64,000 nucleotides of DNA, from assembly GCA_027943245.1 (NCBI GenBank), contig JANDJZ010000008.1:1-64000 (forward strand). Direction: 5' to 3'. Numbering within the stretch: position 1 is the first letter of the stretch; the number at the start of each line of letters is the position of its first letter. The notes under the pieces are model-generated. The model was not told the DNA's origin. It made no database searches and saw only the letters and a list, made by a program, of their open reading frames with translations. Of this stretch, positions 12,381 through 23,265 are shown one piece after another. A program made the position numbers and the translations under genes. The stretch is from Acanthamoeba sp. SK_2022b. Lineage: Eukaryota > Discosea > Longamoebia > Acanthamoebidae.

Positions 12381-12547
12381 CTTGCCTGAAAATTAAGAAA
12401 AGACAAATAAAAAGAGATTTCTCTTTCCGCAACATATCGCTCGGCCTGAGGTTCGAAATCAATTCATAGAAGCGTGCAGTCCGTACAACAACCCAACGCG
12501 ACAGGAGAAAGTAAGAAATTGAAGTGGTGAAGTGGTAGTGGGCAAAA
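12381..12547. promoter_or_regulatory. Shared divergent promoter, TRMT2A / VPS45
   Basis: Only 167 bp lie between the two start codons, so 5' UTRs and core promoters of both genes must overlap or adjoin here. No clear TATA box is visible. AT-rich runs occur near 12385-12425. Confidence 0.5.
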
Positions 12548-14712
12548 ATGAACGTGATCCAAGCGGTCCAAGATTATGTATGCAAAATGGTTGAGAGCGT
12601 ACCGGGTATGAAAGTGCTCATCATGGACAAAGAAACGGTATGCCTGCTCTCTCACAGCATTGCGATTGTATGCTCACTTTCTCGTATGGGGGCGTTCGTT
12701 TCGGGCAGACTGGCATCGTCAGTTTGGTGTACTCGCAGTCCCAGATCCTGCAAAAGGAGGTCTACCTCTTTGAGCGTATCGATGCCGAGGGTCGCGAGCT
12801 CATGGCTCACCTCAAGGTGCCCTCACTCTTCCCTCCCCACTCGTACAGAGCCACCCCCTTACACGAGTTGCTATCATTTTCTTGTGCGTGTGCCCGCGTG
12901 CGCGATGCAGGCGATCTGCTTCCTCCGCCCGACGGCAGACAACGTCCAGTCCCTGTGCCGTGAGCTCAGGAAGCCTAAATACGGCGAATATCATCTCTGT
13001 ACCTCTTCTCTCACCCTCTGCGTGTGCGCGGCGTGCACCCTGTTCTCAGGCATCGACTTGCTTACTGGCTCCTTTTTGCGGGTACTACTACAGTCTTCTC
13101 CAACATCATGCCTAGCCACTTCCTCGAGGAGCTGGCGGAAGCGGACGAGCACGAAGTTGTGCAGCAAGTTCAGGTGCCCACAGCTTCCACATACATGCGT
13201 GGCCTCTACAGCCGCTGCGCTCGTCCCACCTCGACGTCGCTTTATCTGACTGTGACTGTCGCTATGTGTGAGTAGGAGTTCTACGCCGATTTCTATGCGC
13301 TCAACTCTGGCCTGTTTTCACTCAACATCGAAACCTACATTGGTACTTGAGGCCTCCCTTGTCCTGCGACCGACTGCCCTAACCGTTGAGCAACTGAATA
13401 CGAACAATGCCTCTACGTTTTGGTTATGCGCCACCAGGTCTGGAGACACAGCAGCTGAGAGAAGCCGTCGAACGTACAAGCGATGGGTAATGCCCTTCGT
13501 GAGCTCAGATTCTTCCCGCTCGCGTGGTTGCTGACATGCCGCTCGCAACGCTCAGACTCGCGTCGGTCCTGCTGGCGTTCAAGCGGAAGCCGGTGATCCG
13601 ATGTGCGCGCAATTCGGAGATGGGCCAGCGTGTTGCACAGGACATCACAGTACGTGCGATTCTCCGGACCGTCCCGTGTCCTGTTGACTGCCCGCATGGA
13701 GCGATGTGTGGCCTGACGTGTCCACTTCACCCCTTGCAGAAGCGCATGGCCCAGGAGAAGAGCTTGTTTGACTTCAGACGCACAGAAACGGCACCTCTTC
13801 TGATCATCCTTGATCGGTACGCTGTGCCTATTGCTTAGCGCAGCGAACCCAATGGAGCTGACATCCCCGTGCTCTGCTGCGCAGTCGTAACGACCCCGTC
13901 TCGCCGCTGCTTCACCAGTGGACCTATCAGGCAATGGTCCACGAGCTGCTGGGCATCAACAACAACAGAGTCGACCTCTCTCGTGCTCCCGGCGTGCGCA
14001 AAGAGCTCAAGGTACAGCCAGAGCCCTCTCACTTCTTTATTTTATTAGCTCACTTTTTTGTTTGTCCATACAGGAAGTGGTCCTGACGACGGAACAAGAC
14101 CCGTTCTACAAGAGCAACATCTACAGCAACTTTGGAGAGCTCGGCGTCAATATCAAGCATGTACGATTCATGCGCCAGCAAAATCTGGGCCATGCCAAGG
14201 TGTCCGCTGACTCTGGCGTACCTGTGTTTGTTGCCATCAGCTCGTGGACGAGTTCCAGACCAAGACCAAGTCGAACCAGAACATCCAGAGCATAGGTCCG
14301 CCTCTCACACACTTGATACTGCGGGCCCACATCTCAACGTATCGGCTCGCTTGGCGTGATGTGCGGGTGAATCGATACAGCCGATATGAAGCGCTTCGTA
14401 GAGGAGTATCCGGAGTTCAGGAAGCTCTCGGGCAATGTGTCCAAGCACGTGGCCGTCATGTCGGAGCTCTCGCGCCTGGTCGACCAGCGTAACCTCCTCA
14501 CCGTCTCCGAGACCGAGCAGGAACTCGCCTGCAGGCAGGACCATTCTGGCGCTGTCAAGGTGACCACCTTCCCCACATCTCGCCCCCAGTCTTTTCTCTC
14601 ACATACTCGTGCAGCGAATCAAAGCGATGCTGGAGTCGTCCCAGCCCGAGCTGGACCCTCACGACATCCTCAAGGCTGTCCTGCTCTACACGCTCCGGTA
14701 AGGACATGTCGG

Positions 14713-14748
<36 letters not shown>

Positions 14749-15787
14749 TGTGTGTGATGTGTGTGTGTGTGGACATTGTAGTTCAGGAGCGTCGCTCGGC
14801 AGCTAACCGTGTCATCCATTATCGCACAGATATGAGAACACCTCGGGCAACAAGGTCGACGACTACATCGAGAAGCTTTTCTCTTTCGGTTTCGACCAGG
14901 AGCACGTCGGCGTATGATTTCTTTCCTCCTTAGCACGCGCGTAGTTCGTGAATGAGCGTTGTGCGCGCTTACCTGTGATGTTTGGCGGGCACAGTTGATC
15001 TCGGCCATTCGGATGTACGCGGGTGCGTCTGTACGCCTGGGGGACCTTTTCGAGAACAAATCGTTCATCAAGATGGCTCGCTCGACCATCACTCGAGGCC
15101 TCAAGGTATTCGACTCACATGATCGATCGCCCACACCCCAACAACCGACCTATCTTTAACCACAACAAACAACAACCAACAACAGGGCGTGGACAACATC
15201 TACACCGAGCACTCGCCCCTCATTCGCAATATCTTGCAACAGGCAAGGCCTATCCCTGATCTGATTGACTTGTTATAGACGATAAAGGCGACAACGCTTA
15301 ACGTTCTATCACATCGCACTAGGTCCTCGAAGGCAGCCTGCCCGAGGACGACTACCCCTTCGTCAGCGGCGCGCCGAGCAGGGAGAGGTATCGGCGTGCC
15401 CCCATTGCATTCTTCGCAACCCACCCATCCACCTCCCCAACCTGACTCCTTCGTTTACATGAACGTGATCTCTCACAGGCCGCAGGAGATCTTCGTGTTC
15501 GTTATGGGCGGCGCGACCTACGAGGAGGCGCTCGCCGTCCATCAGCTCGCGGGCGAGACCAACGCCCGGATCCTGCTGGGCGCCTCCACCATCCACAACT
15601 CGGGCAGGTACGACACGTTGCACCTCCAATCCCTTTCCGCCCACGCCCCCCTCCCGCGTCTTCGCCGCTAGCCTACACACTCACCGTGGGGGTCCTCGTC
15701 TCGTCGGGCAGCTTCATCGACGAGCTCCTCAGGGTCCGCCGCACGGCGACGGGAAGCTCGCGCAGGCGCGCCGGGTCCAATGCCTAA
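12548..15787 (+). CDS. VPS45: VPS45, Sec1/Munc18-family vesicle fusion regulator
   Basis: SM protein that binds a Tlg2/syntaxin-16-type SNARE and supports trans-Golgi/endosome fusion. Starts [20 protein letters not shown], closely matching VPS45 N-termini. Exon by exon: [11 protein letters not shown] / [21 protein letters not shown] / [19 protein letters not shown] / [21 protein letters not shown] / [18 protein letters not shown] / [19 protein letters not shown] / LLIILDR / [19 protein letters not shown] / [19 protein letters not shown] / FKTEFGELG-type [10 protein letters not shown] / [16 protein letters not shown] / [20 protein letters not shown]. The C-terminal domain ends [19 protein letters not shown] and [20 protein letters not shown], the classic SM-protein ending. 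About a dozen introns, one carrying a GT microsatellite. Full-length for the family. Confidence 0.93.
14716..14772. repeat. (GT)n microsatellite in a VPS45 intron
   Basis: GT alternation broken by GATG steps, between coding exons for the KAVLLYTLR segment and the [13 protein letters not shown] segment. Confidence 0.92.
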
Positions 15788-16028
15788 GATCTTTAGGGTT
15801 GGCGCCACGTGTGCTGCCTTGCCTTCTTCTTCTCGTTCGGCTTCTCCTCGTTATCTCTCTCTCTCTCTCTGGCCGTGTTAGATATTTCAATTATTGTTTT
15901 TGACAACGCACACATTAAACAGCTGTACACACGCTACAGAGTTTTATCAACTCATCAACGTTGGAGAAGGTGCACACACATCATGGAGGTGCACAATCAT
16001 GAAGGAAGGCCACTTCGTTTTGTGGCGA
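15788..16028. other. Convergent 3' region between VPS45 and MGME1-like gene
   Basis: 241 bp between two stop codons on opposite strands. It contains a pyrimidine-rich stretch with a CT repeat (about 15855-15872) and no convincing exon; both 3' UTRs should end here. No canonical AATAAA was found for VPS45. Confidence 0.4.
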
Positions 16029-17077
16029 TCAGCTGCCAGAGGGGGGGAGCTTGGCGTAGGGATCCGCTTTGAGGCTTCGCCAGAGTCGCAGCGCGCCGAG
16101 AAAGTCTTCGAACGTCTCGTCGAGGTCGGCCACTTTCTTCGCCTGCCACTTGGGTTTCGTCTTGTCTAATCGGACCACCCAACCCTGATCCATCCCACAC
16201 ATCAGCATCATCATCAGCATCATCATCATCAGCATTAAGCAATTGGTGAGGCAGCAAGGAAGATGATGGGGGAGGAAGGGCACCTCTTCCACCGGTGTGC
16301 CGGTCATCTCGCCCAGCGCTTTGGCGTAGGCGGCCACCTGCAGCGCGTACTGCGGCTGGAAGTAGTTGGTTGTCTGTAGATAGGCAGAGAGGCAGAGAGG
16401 CCAGGCGATATCAGCAAAACAGCTCTCTTTCTTTCTTCGTGAGAACACACACACACACACACACAACGCACCTTCCAATCGACGACGACCAGCCGCTGGC
16501 GGCCATCCTGTCCCTTCCACAGACCCCAAGCGTCCAACGATCCGGCGTATCTGTGTCTGTCGCGAGGAAGCGAGTGAGCGAACGTGACGGAGGCAGGCGC
16601 GGCGAGGATGGAGGCCTACTTCTCGCTCCACACGAACTTCTCGGTCTCTTGAATATCTAGGCCCGACTGCGCGAGCCAGCTGTTGTAGTTGGCGACCACC
16701 ATATCGTACTTGGGGTCGACTTTCTGCACTTGTCCCTTGATAACGTTCTCGATGATGTTGTGCGAGGTGCTGCCGAACTGGGCGGCCAGGTTGGCCTCCA
16801 TGGTGGGCTGCTCGTCGGCCTCTTTGATCGTCTGTTCCACCCACTCCTCGGTGATCTCTGCGCGTATGTCCGTGGATCGCAGGAAGTTGAGCCGCGTGCG
16901 GATGAAGCTGAGCATGCGCGATTTCGTCCAGAGATGCAGCTTGGGCTTGTTGATGACGTCGAGCACGGTGGTCACAGAAGGAAACCGCTCTTTGTGGCCC
17001 TCTACCGTGTAGAATCGGCCTTCTTCATGCCGGTGTGCGGTCGCGCGCCGTATGATGGGCACCGCAGCTTTGCGCAT
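16029..17077 (-). CDS. MGME1-like mitochondrial PD-(D/E)XK nuclease
   Basis: Likely single-strand DNA exonuclease of the MGME1/RecB-like group. Four exons. The start MRKAAVPIIRRATAHRHEEG is rich in arginine and lacks acids at first, as in a mitochondrial presequence. FPSVTTVLDVINKP and the FGSTSHNIIENVI helix follow. The catalytic core reads YAGSLDAWG, then LVVVDWK (D and K of the PD-(D/E)XK site, about 16472-16490), then YALQVAAYAKAL with the Q-x3-Y motif typical of RecB-family nucleases. The C-terminus carries WVVRLDKTKPKW and ends LPPSGS at 16029. Block order (SVT, GxxxH, SLD, VVDWK, LQVxAY) matches human MGME1. Identity with MGME1 rather than another RecB-like nuclease is inference. Divergent from the next gene with 109 bp between them. 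Confidence 0.68.
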
Positions 17078-17186
17078 CGTTGATTTACTGGTGTTCGAAG
17101 TTGTACCATATCTTTTTCTTTCAAGAAAATTTTGTATTTGTTGATCTTTCTTCTTCTGCAGAAGATAAACAAAAAACACCACCGCC
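17078..17186. promoter_or_regulatory. Shared divergent promoter, MGME1-like / Ubl-UEV genes
   Basis: Only 109 bp separate two divergent start codons. The stretch is T/A-rich around 17105-17150. A single bidirectional promoter is the simplest reading. Confidence 0.45.
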
Positions 17187-18756
17187 ATGAAGCCTGGCGG
17201 CAGCTCGGTTGGGACTCAACCCTTCGTGGTACACGCAACCCTCTTGACGGGCAAGTCCTTCACTGTCGACCTGTCACCCGCAGCAGGCCCGGAATGTAGG
17301 GGTGCCGCGACCACGGTGGCCGAGACCAAGGCACGCATCGGTGCGTGCGAGGGTATAGAGCCCGACCAGATACGGCTCATATTCGCAGGGAAGCGGCTGG
17401 AGGACGGCCAACCGCTGTACCACTACGGCATCTGCGCCGGTTCGCGTCTGCACGTGGTGCTGCGCCTCCGGGGCACCGTCTTCTATCCACTCGCCCCCGC
17501 TCCCGACCCAGACACAGACGAAACCGTGTCCTTTGCTTCGCTCTTTTTGCGGCGCCAAAGAATCAAGGCGAAAGAAGGCCTAAGTATGTCCTTCTTTTCT
17601 TCGTTTCGTGTTTTTGGACCTGACCGAGGGCGCAGGGCAGCGTACCGAGATCAGGACCTGGCTGACAAAGCCTCAAGAAGGCGTGCACCTATGGCGAATG
17701 GGTAAGGATAGAGAGTGGGCAGAGCTCATTATCGAAGGTCCACCCGGCAGCTTCTACGAGGGTACCTGTGTTAAACGCCTTAATGCGCGCCGAGAGCCCA
17801 GCTCACCCAACACAACCACAGGTGGCGCCTTCCTATTGCGGGTGGCCTTTCCCAAGGACTATCCCTTCCGTCCACACCAGTTTAGGCTGCTTACGCCTCT
17901 GTACCATCCCACCAGTGGACCCGCCGGCATCATCGCCATGCTCAATCGTGATCCGTACGTACACCGCTATCGCTCCTGCTCCTGCGCACCAGATGAGGCC
18001 GGCCAGCTCTAAGCATGGTGGCAGGGTGTCAGAGTGGAGTCCTGCGTTGATGCACAGTACCGCCGTGCTTGATTTCATCAAGCAGATCCAAACCTATTCG
18101 TTGAGCGCAGTCGCACGCGAGGCGCTCAGCCGAGAGATTGTACAGGTGATCAATTACCACCTGTCCTGTTCAGGCACAACCACCCACAGGGCTTACCCAC
18201 TTCCTTGGCAGATCGGGGACGAACTGGCAGAGTGGACCGCGAACGGCGAGGAGGGCGCACGCACCAAGGCTCGCCTGTGGACCTGGCACTTTGCCACGGC
18301 GCAGGGTCGTGCCTATCGCCGCTCCGGTGGCCGATGCTCGAGCATGGCGCAGCTGGCAGGCCTCATGGCTGTGGACCTGCAGGTCAGCCTCACTTCGAAG
18401 CTTCTTGACAACTGAACAGCGCCTCATTTTGTGACTGTCCTCGAGGACAGGTGCGGAATGAGATCCGCTCAACGCTGCTGATCGCCAATCGATGGCTATC
18501 GCTGACTCAAGATGCCGACGCCGGAATGGAGGAAGAGGGAGCCAGCGAAAAGGATGGGTGCTTGCTGCTCGGCGGCCTGCCGCGGGAGCTGCTGCATTCT
18601 GTCATCTTGCTCGTCGGCAGCCACCGCCGCCCGCCGCCACCTGCCGCTCTGAGATGGGAGTTCTACAACGAGGGGGACGACGGTCTCCCGCTTGACTGGC
18701 GGGCTCGCTTGCCCGACCTGCAGGGCCTTCCCCTCGCATGGCTCGAGAAATCATAG
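17187..18756 (+). CDS. Ubiquitin-like domain fused to catalytically dead E2 (UEV-type) protein
   Basis: Residues about 10-105 are ubiquitin-like: [18 protein letters not shown] and a last strand HVVLRLRG that copies the end of ubiquitin but continues with T, so no di-glycine is present. After a 52-bp intron (17584-17635) comes an E2 (UBC) fold: [40 protein letters not shown], then GIIAML, and across intron 17955-18024 [19 protein letters not shown]. In active E2s the fourth residue of the GxICL motif is the catalytic cysteine; here it is alanine (codon 17935-17937), and HPN reads HPT. A C-terminal extension of about 170 residues ([15 protein letters not shown]..., [18 protein letters not shown]) has no family I recognise. 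AATAAA follows 29 bp after the stop. Probably a scaffold or modifier-binding protein, not an E2. Confidence 0.82.
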
Positions 18757-18784
18757 AGAAAATGTATATTTCTCTTGTCTTTCC

Positions 18785-18790
18785 AATAAA
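18785..18790 (+). terminator. Poly(A) signal AATAAA for the Ubl-UEV gene
   Basis: Canonical AATAAA 29 bp downstream of the stop codon at 18754-18756, the usual distance in this window. Confidence 0.6.
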
Positions 18791-19032
18791 ACGACGCGCC
18801 TATTTCTTGATTGGCGGGATCGTCGGGAAGCGACCGGGCAGTCACAGGAAGGGTAGTACAAGCGCCGATGAGAAGGCACAAAATGGCGATCTGCTCTTTT
18901 CACAGCAACGTCTGACTACTTGCAACCACAACAACCCTGACGACCAAAGCTTGGCCAAGGTTATCACGCATCCCCTCCGCCTGCTATCACTTCCGAACCA
19001 CAACCCGAAGCCTTCACTCCGCGGCAGCAACA

Positions 19033-20480
19033 ATGGTGCACTACCTCCTCTCCCTCGTTCTTTCACTGCAGCTCCTTCAACTTCTTGTTTGCCTCTGCTT
19101 CTCTCCTCTCGCTCTTGCCCATACCAACGTCTCATCTTCTGCTACCGACGATTTCGTGCCTATGGCCTTGTTTGCCCTGCACCAGACCTCCACTACTGAA
19201 CGAGACGTATGCAAAATCGTCGAATCTGTTCGCACCTTCGAGGGGGCGGGCTTCCCCGTCGAGAGGTACTCATCCCCTCCGAGTTCTTTCGCTGTCACAC
19301 ACACAGCTCGCCAGGCAGCTCACCCGCCTCGCCAGGCCATTCCCCACTCGCTTGATGAGCCAGTTCGACCCCTTCCTTATGGTGGACCACTTTGGCCCTG
19401 TCAACTACGCTCCTGGCGAAGCCGTGGGCGCTCCCTGGCATCCTCACCGAGGGTACCGCTCGCACGGCCCTACGTACCTTCTGACTTTGGGTAGCTGACT
19501 CCTCTGCTTAGGTTTGAGAGTGTGTCGTTGATGCTGCAAGGCGAGTTCCAGCACAGTGACTCCACCGGCAACAAGGGCCTCCTGCGCGCAGGCGATGTCC
19601 AATGGATGACGGCAGGCAGCGGCATCGTGCACGACGAGGCGCCCTCGCCCGCCTTTAAAAAGACCGGCGGCGTCTTGGAGGGCTTTCAGGTGCGTGCGGC
19701 GACGGCCTCAGCCGTGTCCAGGGTGCGTCATACTAACCCTCTCTGCGCCATGTCTCTTGTATGTGTTCGCAGATCTGGGTGAACCTGCCCGCCAAGGATA
19801 AGTGGATCGACCCGGCCTACCAGGACGTGCCCAAGGAGAAGATCCCCACGATCACTCGCGACAAAGTCACGGTTCGGGTAATCGCCGGCGAGGCCTACGA
19901 CACCAAGGCCATCGTCAACACGCGGGTGCCCATCCAGTTTCTGGATGTGCACATGCAGCCGGGTGGCGAGTTCCGACACGAGATCCCCTCGTACGTCCCC
20001 CCCCCCTTTGGAGCTTGAGGCGGCAGTGGGCTGCGTTGTGCTTACCGTCGAGGGCTCGTGTGCGTGTATCTAGAAACATGAACGCCATGGTGTTCCTCTA
20101 CCGAGGCGAAGGCAAATTCGGCAAGTCGCAGAAACACGCCGTCTCCGGCAACGCCGTGCTCTTAAACAAGGAAGGCGGCACCACGCTGGTTGCCACTGCC
20201 ACCTCCGACCTCAAGTTCCTTGTGCTGGCCGGCGTGCCGCTTAACGAGCCCATCGCCAGGTACATTTCCACGCCGAGCTCCGTATTGCGGGCGTAAGTCT
20301 CAAATGCATCTTTGATGTTGCAGACACGGGCCGTTCGTGATGAACACTCAGGCCGAAATCGCCGAAGCCTTCTCCGACTATGCCAAGGACAGGCTGGTGC
20401 GAGTCAAGCCCAAGTTCGAGATCTCCACCAACCGAGCCGACGACTTTGACCCAAGCAGCAAGGACTCTTCCATCGTTTGA
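19033..20480 (+). CDS. Pirin-family cupin protein with N-terminal signal peptide
   Basis: Six exons; exon 1 ends 19265 and exon 2 begins 19336. Starting at ATG 19033, the first ~29 residues ([20 protein letters not shown]...) are a strong signal peptide with ALA-H cleavage. A second in-frame methionine (MALFALHQ) just before the conserved region could give an unsecreted form. The pirin core follows: [28 protein letters not shown] (first two iron ligands), [19 protein letters not shown] (third His and Glu ligand), [54 protein letters not shown], and an end [10 protein letters not shown]. All four cupin metal ligands are present. Pirins are usually cytosolic or nuclear quercetinase-like or transcription-cofactor proteins. 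A paralogue with the same intron positions lies at 27553-28983. AATAAA at 20590-20595. Confidence 0.92.
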
Positions 20481-20589
20481 TCCGCAACCCTTTCTGTTCC
20501 TTAAGGGAGAAGTATAGGCGCCCCTCCCTGGAGGAAGTCTCAACCCAGAAAAAATGTGAAACATAAATTTGTGGTATGTAATTGATTAA

Positions 20590-20595
20590 AATAAA
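20590..20595 (+). terminator. Poly(A) signal AATAAA for pirin 1
   Basis: Canonical hexamer 110 bp after the pirin stop codon (20478-20480), in an AT-rich stretch. Confidence 0.45.
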
Positions 20596-20769
20596 ATGAA
20601 CTATCCTCAAGCTTGTGCCAGTGTCTGCGGTGGTCGGGTGTGTCGGGGTGGTCGGCATAGGCGGGTGGCGGTGCAAGAAGTGGGCGGTGGGGCTGGTGTT
20701 GATGTCGGTCAGCATGTGGTTGGGCGGCGTCAGCAGGGGCCGATGTTGGTGTTGGTCAGCAGATACAGG

Positions 20770-21414
20770 CGGTGTGTTCAGCATTGGCAGGTGGTCGGTG
20801 GTTGGTGATACCAGACCTGCAACCCCCTCTCGCCCTGCCATACATCAACACGAGGACAAACAACAAAGAAGACGAAGGAGAGAGGTAACATGCAAGTGTT
20901 GAGTGCTTGTCTTTGACGTGGCGTACAAGGCTGCTTCGGGTTGTGTAGCTCCGCCCTGGGCAGTGTGGGCACACCAACCGTACCCCAGCTACGTTAAGGA
21001 GGCAGCTGGGAAGGGAGGTATGGGAAGGATGGTAGTCGTTGTGCTCGGTGTGGCTGGTGTTTCGGGGGTGGCGGGCACCCTTGCACGTTTTGCTGGGGGC
21101 GTGACCATCTTTCTTGGTCAACCTCGCTTTCGTGGACCAACTGGGGTGGAAGAAGCGGGGTCTGATGTGGTGGTGGTGGTGCTGATGGCGCTGTGTGAAT
21201 TGTGGTCGATGCTGGAAGTAGTGGAGGTCATGTGATGTCGCTTATTGGCGGGAGATGTGTCAGTGGAGGTTGTGAGGGTCCTCTTTCGCTTCGTCGGGTC
21301 AGTTTCACTAGGCTGGTGACATGATTGCACACTTGCTTCAGCCAGACCGCTAGGAGCTTGGGTGTGGCTGGCATGATGATGGATAGTGAGAACAGCACAT
21401 GAATGGCACAACAC
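20770..21414 (-). CDS. Possible C2H2 zinc-finger protein
   Basis: Reading leftwards, an open stretch (about 21118-21414) gives a low-complexity T/S-rich sequence with the nuclear-localisation-like KRKRT and PRKRG. A second open stretch (20756-21121) encodes VCPHCPGRSYTTRSSLVRHV followed by KDKHS. This has the two cysteines and two histidines of a C2H2 finger, with one more residue than usual between the second cysteine and the first histidine. I could not find a clean splice joining the two. Downstream sequence is H/P/T-rich. It sits tail-to-tail with pirin 1 and beside a CpG-poor island, so it could be a decaying gene. Product and borders are uncertain. Confidence 0.32.
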
Positions 21415-21540
21415 AACAGCTCACACACACAACAACAACAGACCGCACGCACACACACTCTCACATGACACACACATGCACATGACACATGCACATGACA
21501 CATGCACAAACACACGCACATGCACGTGCACCACTTCACA
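21400..21540. repeat. Imperfect CA/CAT-rich repeat
   Basis: Runs of ACACAC mixed with repeated CATGACACATGCA units (for example 21464-21510). It marks the left border of a CpG-depleted island. Confidence 0.75.
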
Positions 21541-21559
21541 CACTAACATACCTTCATTC

Positions 21560-23265
21560 CGCTCCAGAATGCCTGCATAAACAGGGCCTTATACATGACT
21601 GTCCAGTTGTGGTCCTTGTTGACATGTTCCCAAGCACAGCTATTGAGATTCAAGCTGGATGGTACTATAGCCATGGATGTATCTTTGGCCAAAGATACAT
21701 TCTTGTTGATATAGCCATCAATCCAGAGTTTTTCAAGGAATCACTTAAAAACAAAATTACAAGATGGTGAAGGAACAGGTATCTCCCTACTCCCTGGTGC
21801 CGCTTCTGCACTGTCTTGTCACAGTGAGGAGCTCACCATATATGCCTACAGTCTCTTTCTTTTCAAGGTGTACATGTTTAACCATGCCTTCATGCCATTG
21901 GTCATTTGTCAGGATCCCAAACCAAGAAAAGGAGTCCAAAAGGTCATCCTCCACAGCTAGTAACACCTACACAAAGGAACTTGAGTTTGATCTGCTGGTG
22001 CCATTGCCAGTGAGCATGGAGGCCAGGTGGCTGCCTGGCAGTGCAGGCAGATACAGCAACCTGCAATGAGTGTACACTCCACTTCACAGCAAGTACAGTC
22101 TGGCACAGCATCCACCTGAGCATCCAATTGCCAGTTGCATTGAAGCATATCACCATGGACCTGTGGAGCAGCATGCTGAGGAAGCAGCATGAGCAGTAAG
22201 TTGTGCACATGGACATCAAGCTGTCCAACCTCTTAGTCCACTACATTGGCACCCCCACCAACACAAACTGCAACCACACCAAGCCCTGTGTCTGCACCAT
22301 CTCCTGCTTTCCAATTTTGCTCTCCCACTGCCCACCTTGAGGTTGGAAAACTCTACATGGGGCAGAGCATGAGTGGAGCTGAGACTTTGACTGGCATGAT
22401 CATATGACCTGTTGTTGGGAGTTGATTGAATGAGCTGGTGGGCACATGGGACTTCATGCCCATGGAAGTAGTGTTGTTATGGAATGGTGATGTGGATGAT
22501 GCAGCTCATGCTGTGCACCACCACAACTACCTTGAGGTGATCCCAAAGCAGGACATCTACAGCCTTGGCTGAATGATTGACTGGCTTCTCAATCAGAATC
22601 CTTTTAGGTACAGGCCCTCCTACTTTGTCCATGATGTGTTGTGAGCTACTGGTGGTTTATGCCAGGCAAACCATGCAATTTGATTGTTGTGGCCAGGAAA
22701 CAAACCCATTTGCATGCTGACCTGGAAGATGCAGCATGCCCACATGGATAAATGACTGATGGCAGAGGCCCAGCAGCTGTTCAAGCAGCTGTTCCAGGAC
22801 TTCGTTGTTAACCCAGTTGGGCTTGTGACTGACAAGCTGTACAATGGCATAGTAAGCATGATGGAATGGAAGCCCATGATGCAAGGAGGGACTCATGCTG
22901 GCCCTGGCATCTCAGCTGACCAGCTGAATGGTGAATGAAGCCTGACCAGAACATCCTTGTTTGCATAATGAGTGGCCAGGCTGACTAGGACATGGGCTCT
23001 TGAAATTGTGGATGATGGTTGGGAATGGGTGTGGCCCAATGGCTGAGCCCATGAGCTTGTATGTCCCACATCACCAGTCCCACATCACCTCAGCCACTGC
23101 ATCCTGAGACACATCACTGTTGCATTGTTGTTGTTGGTGTGGTTTGTGGATTTGACAAAAAGAAGGTCCACCTGTGGGTGCAGTTGTGAGATTTCTGTGG
23201 TTGGGTTATGTCATTCCTTGGTATGGGATTCTATGCCTTTTTTTGCCAAGTTTCCAGTAAAATAG
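21560..23265. other. CpG-depleted island A
   Basis: Between 21781 and 22980 (1,200 bp) I count only two CG dinucleotides, although the stretch is not especially AT-rich; neighbouring genes have several CG per line. TG and CA are correspondingly common. No intact ORF of interest; a kinase-like relic lies inside. CG reappears abruptly at about 23278, upstream of the PB1-UBA gene. Confidence 0.85.
21590..22690 (+). pseudogene. Decayed protein-kinase-like relic
   Basis: Kinase-like blocks occur in the right order but in different frames. VHMDIKLSNLLV at 22203-22238 resembles the catalytic loop HxDIKxxN. GTWDFMPMEV at 22441-22470 resembles the activation-segment end with a mutated APE. DIYSLG, a TGA stop, then MIDWLL at 22552-22587 resembles the subdomain IX region. 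The TGA falls where a CGA-to-TGA change would give a stop, fitting CpG decay. Upstream sequence (about 21590-22100) may hold the N-lobe but is not recognisable. Not functional as read. Confidence 0.45.

Noticed and set aside
20404..20841. Minus-strand frame rich in H/P/T running into the pirin 3' end
   Set aside because: Low-complexity repeats give the open frame and it overlaps pirin coding sequence; kept only as possible tail of the doubtful C2H2 gene.
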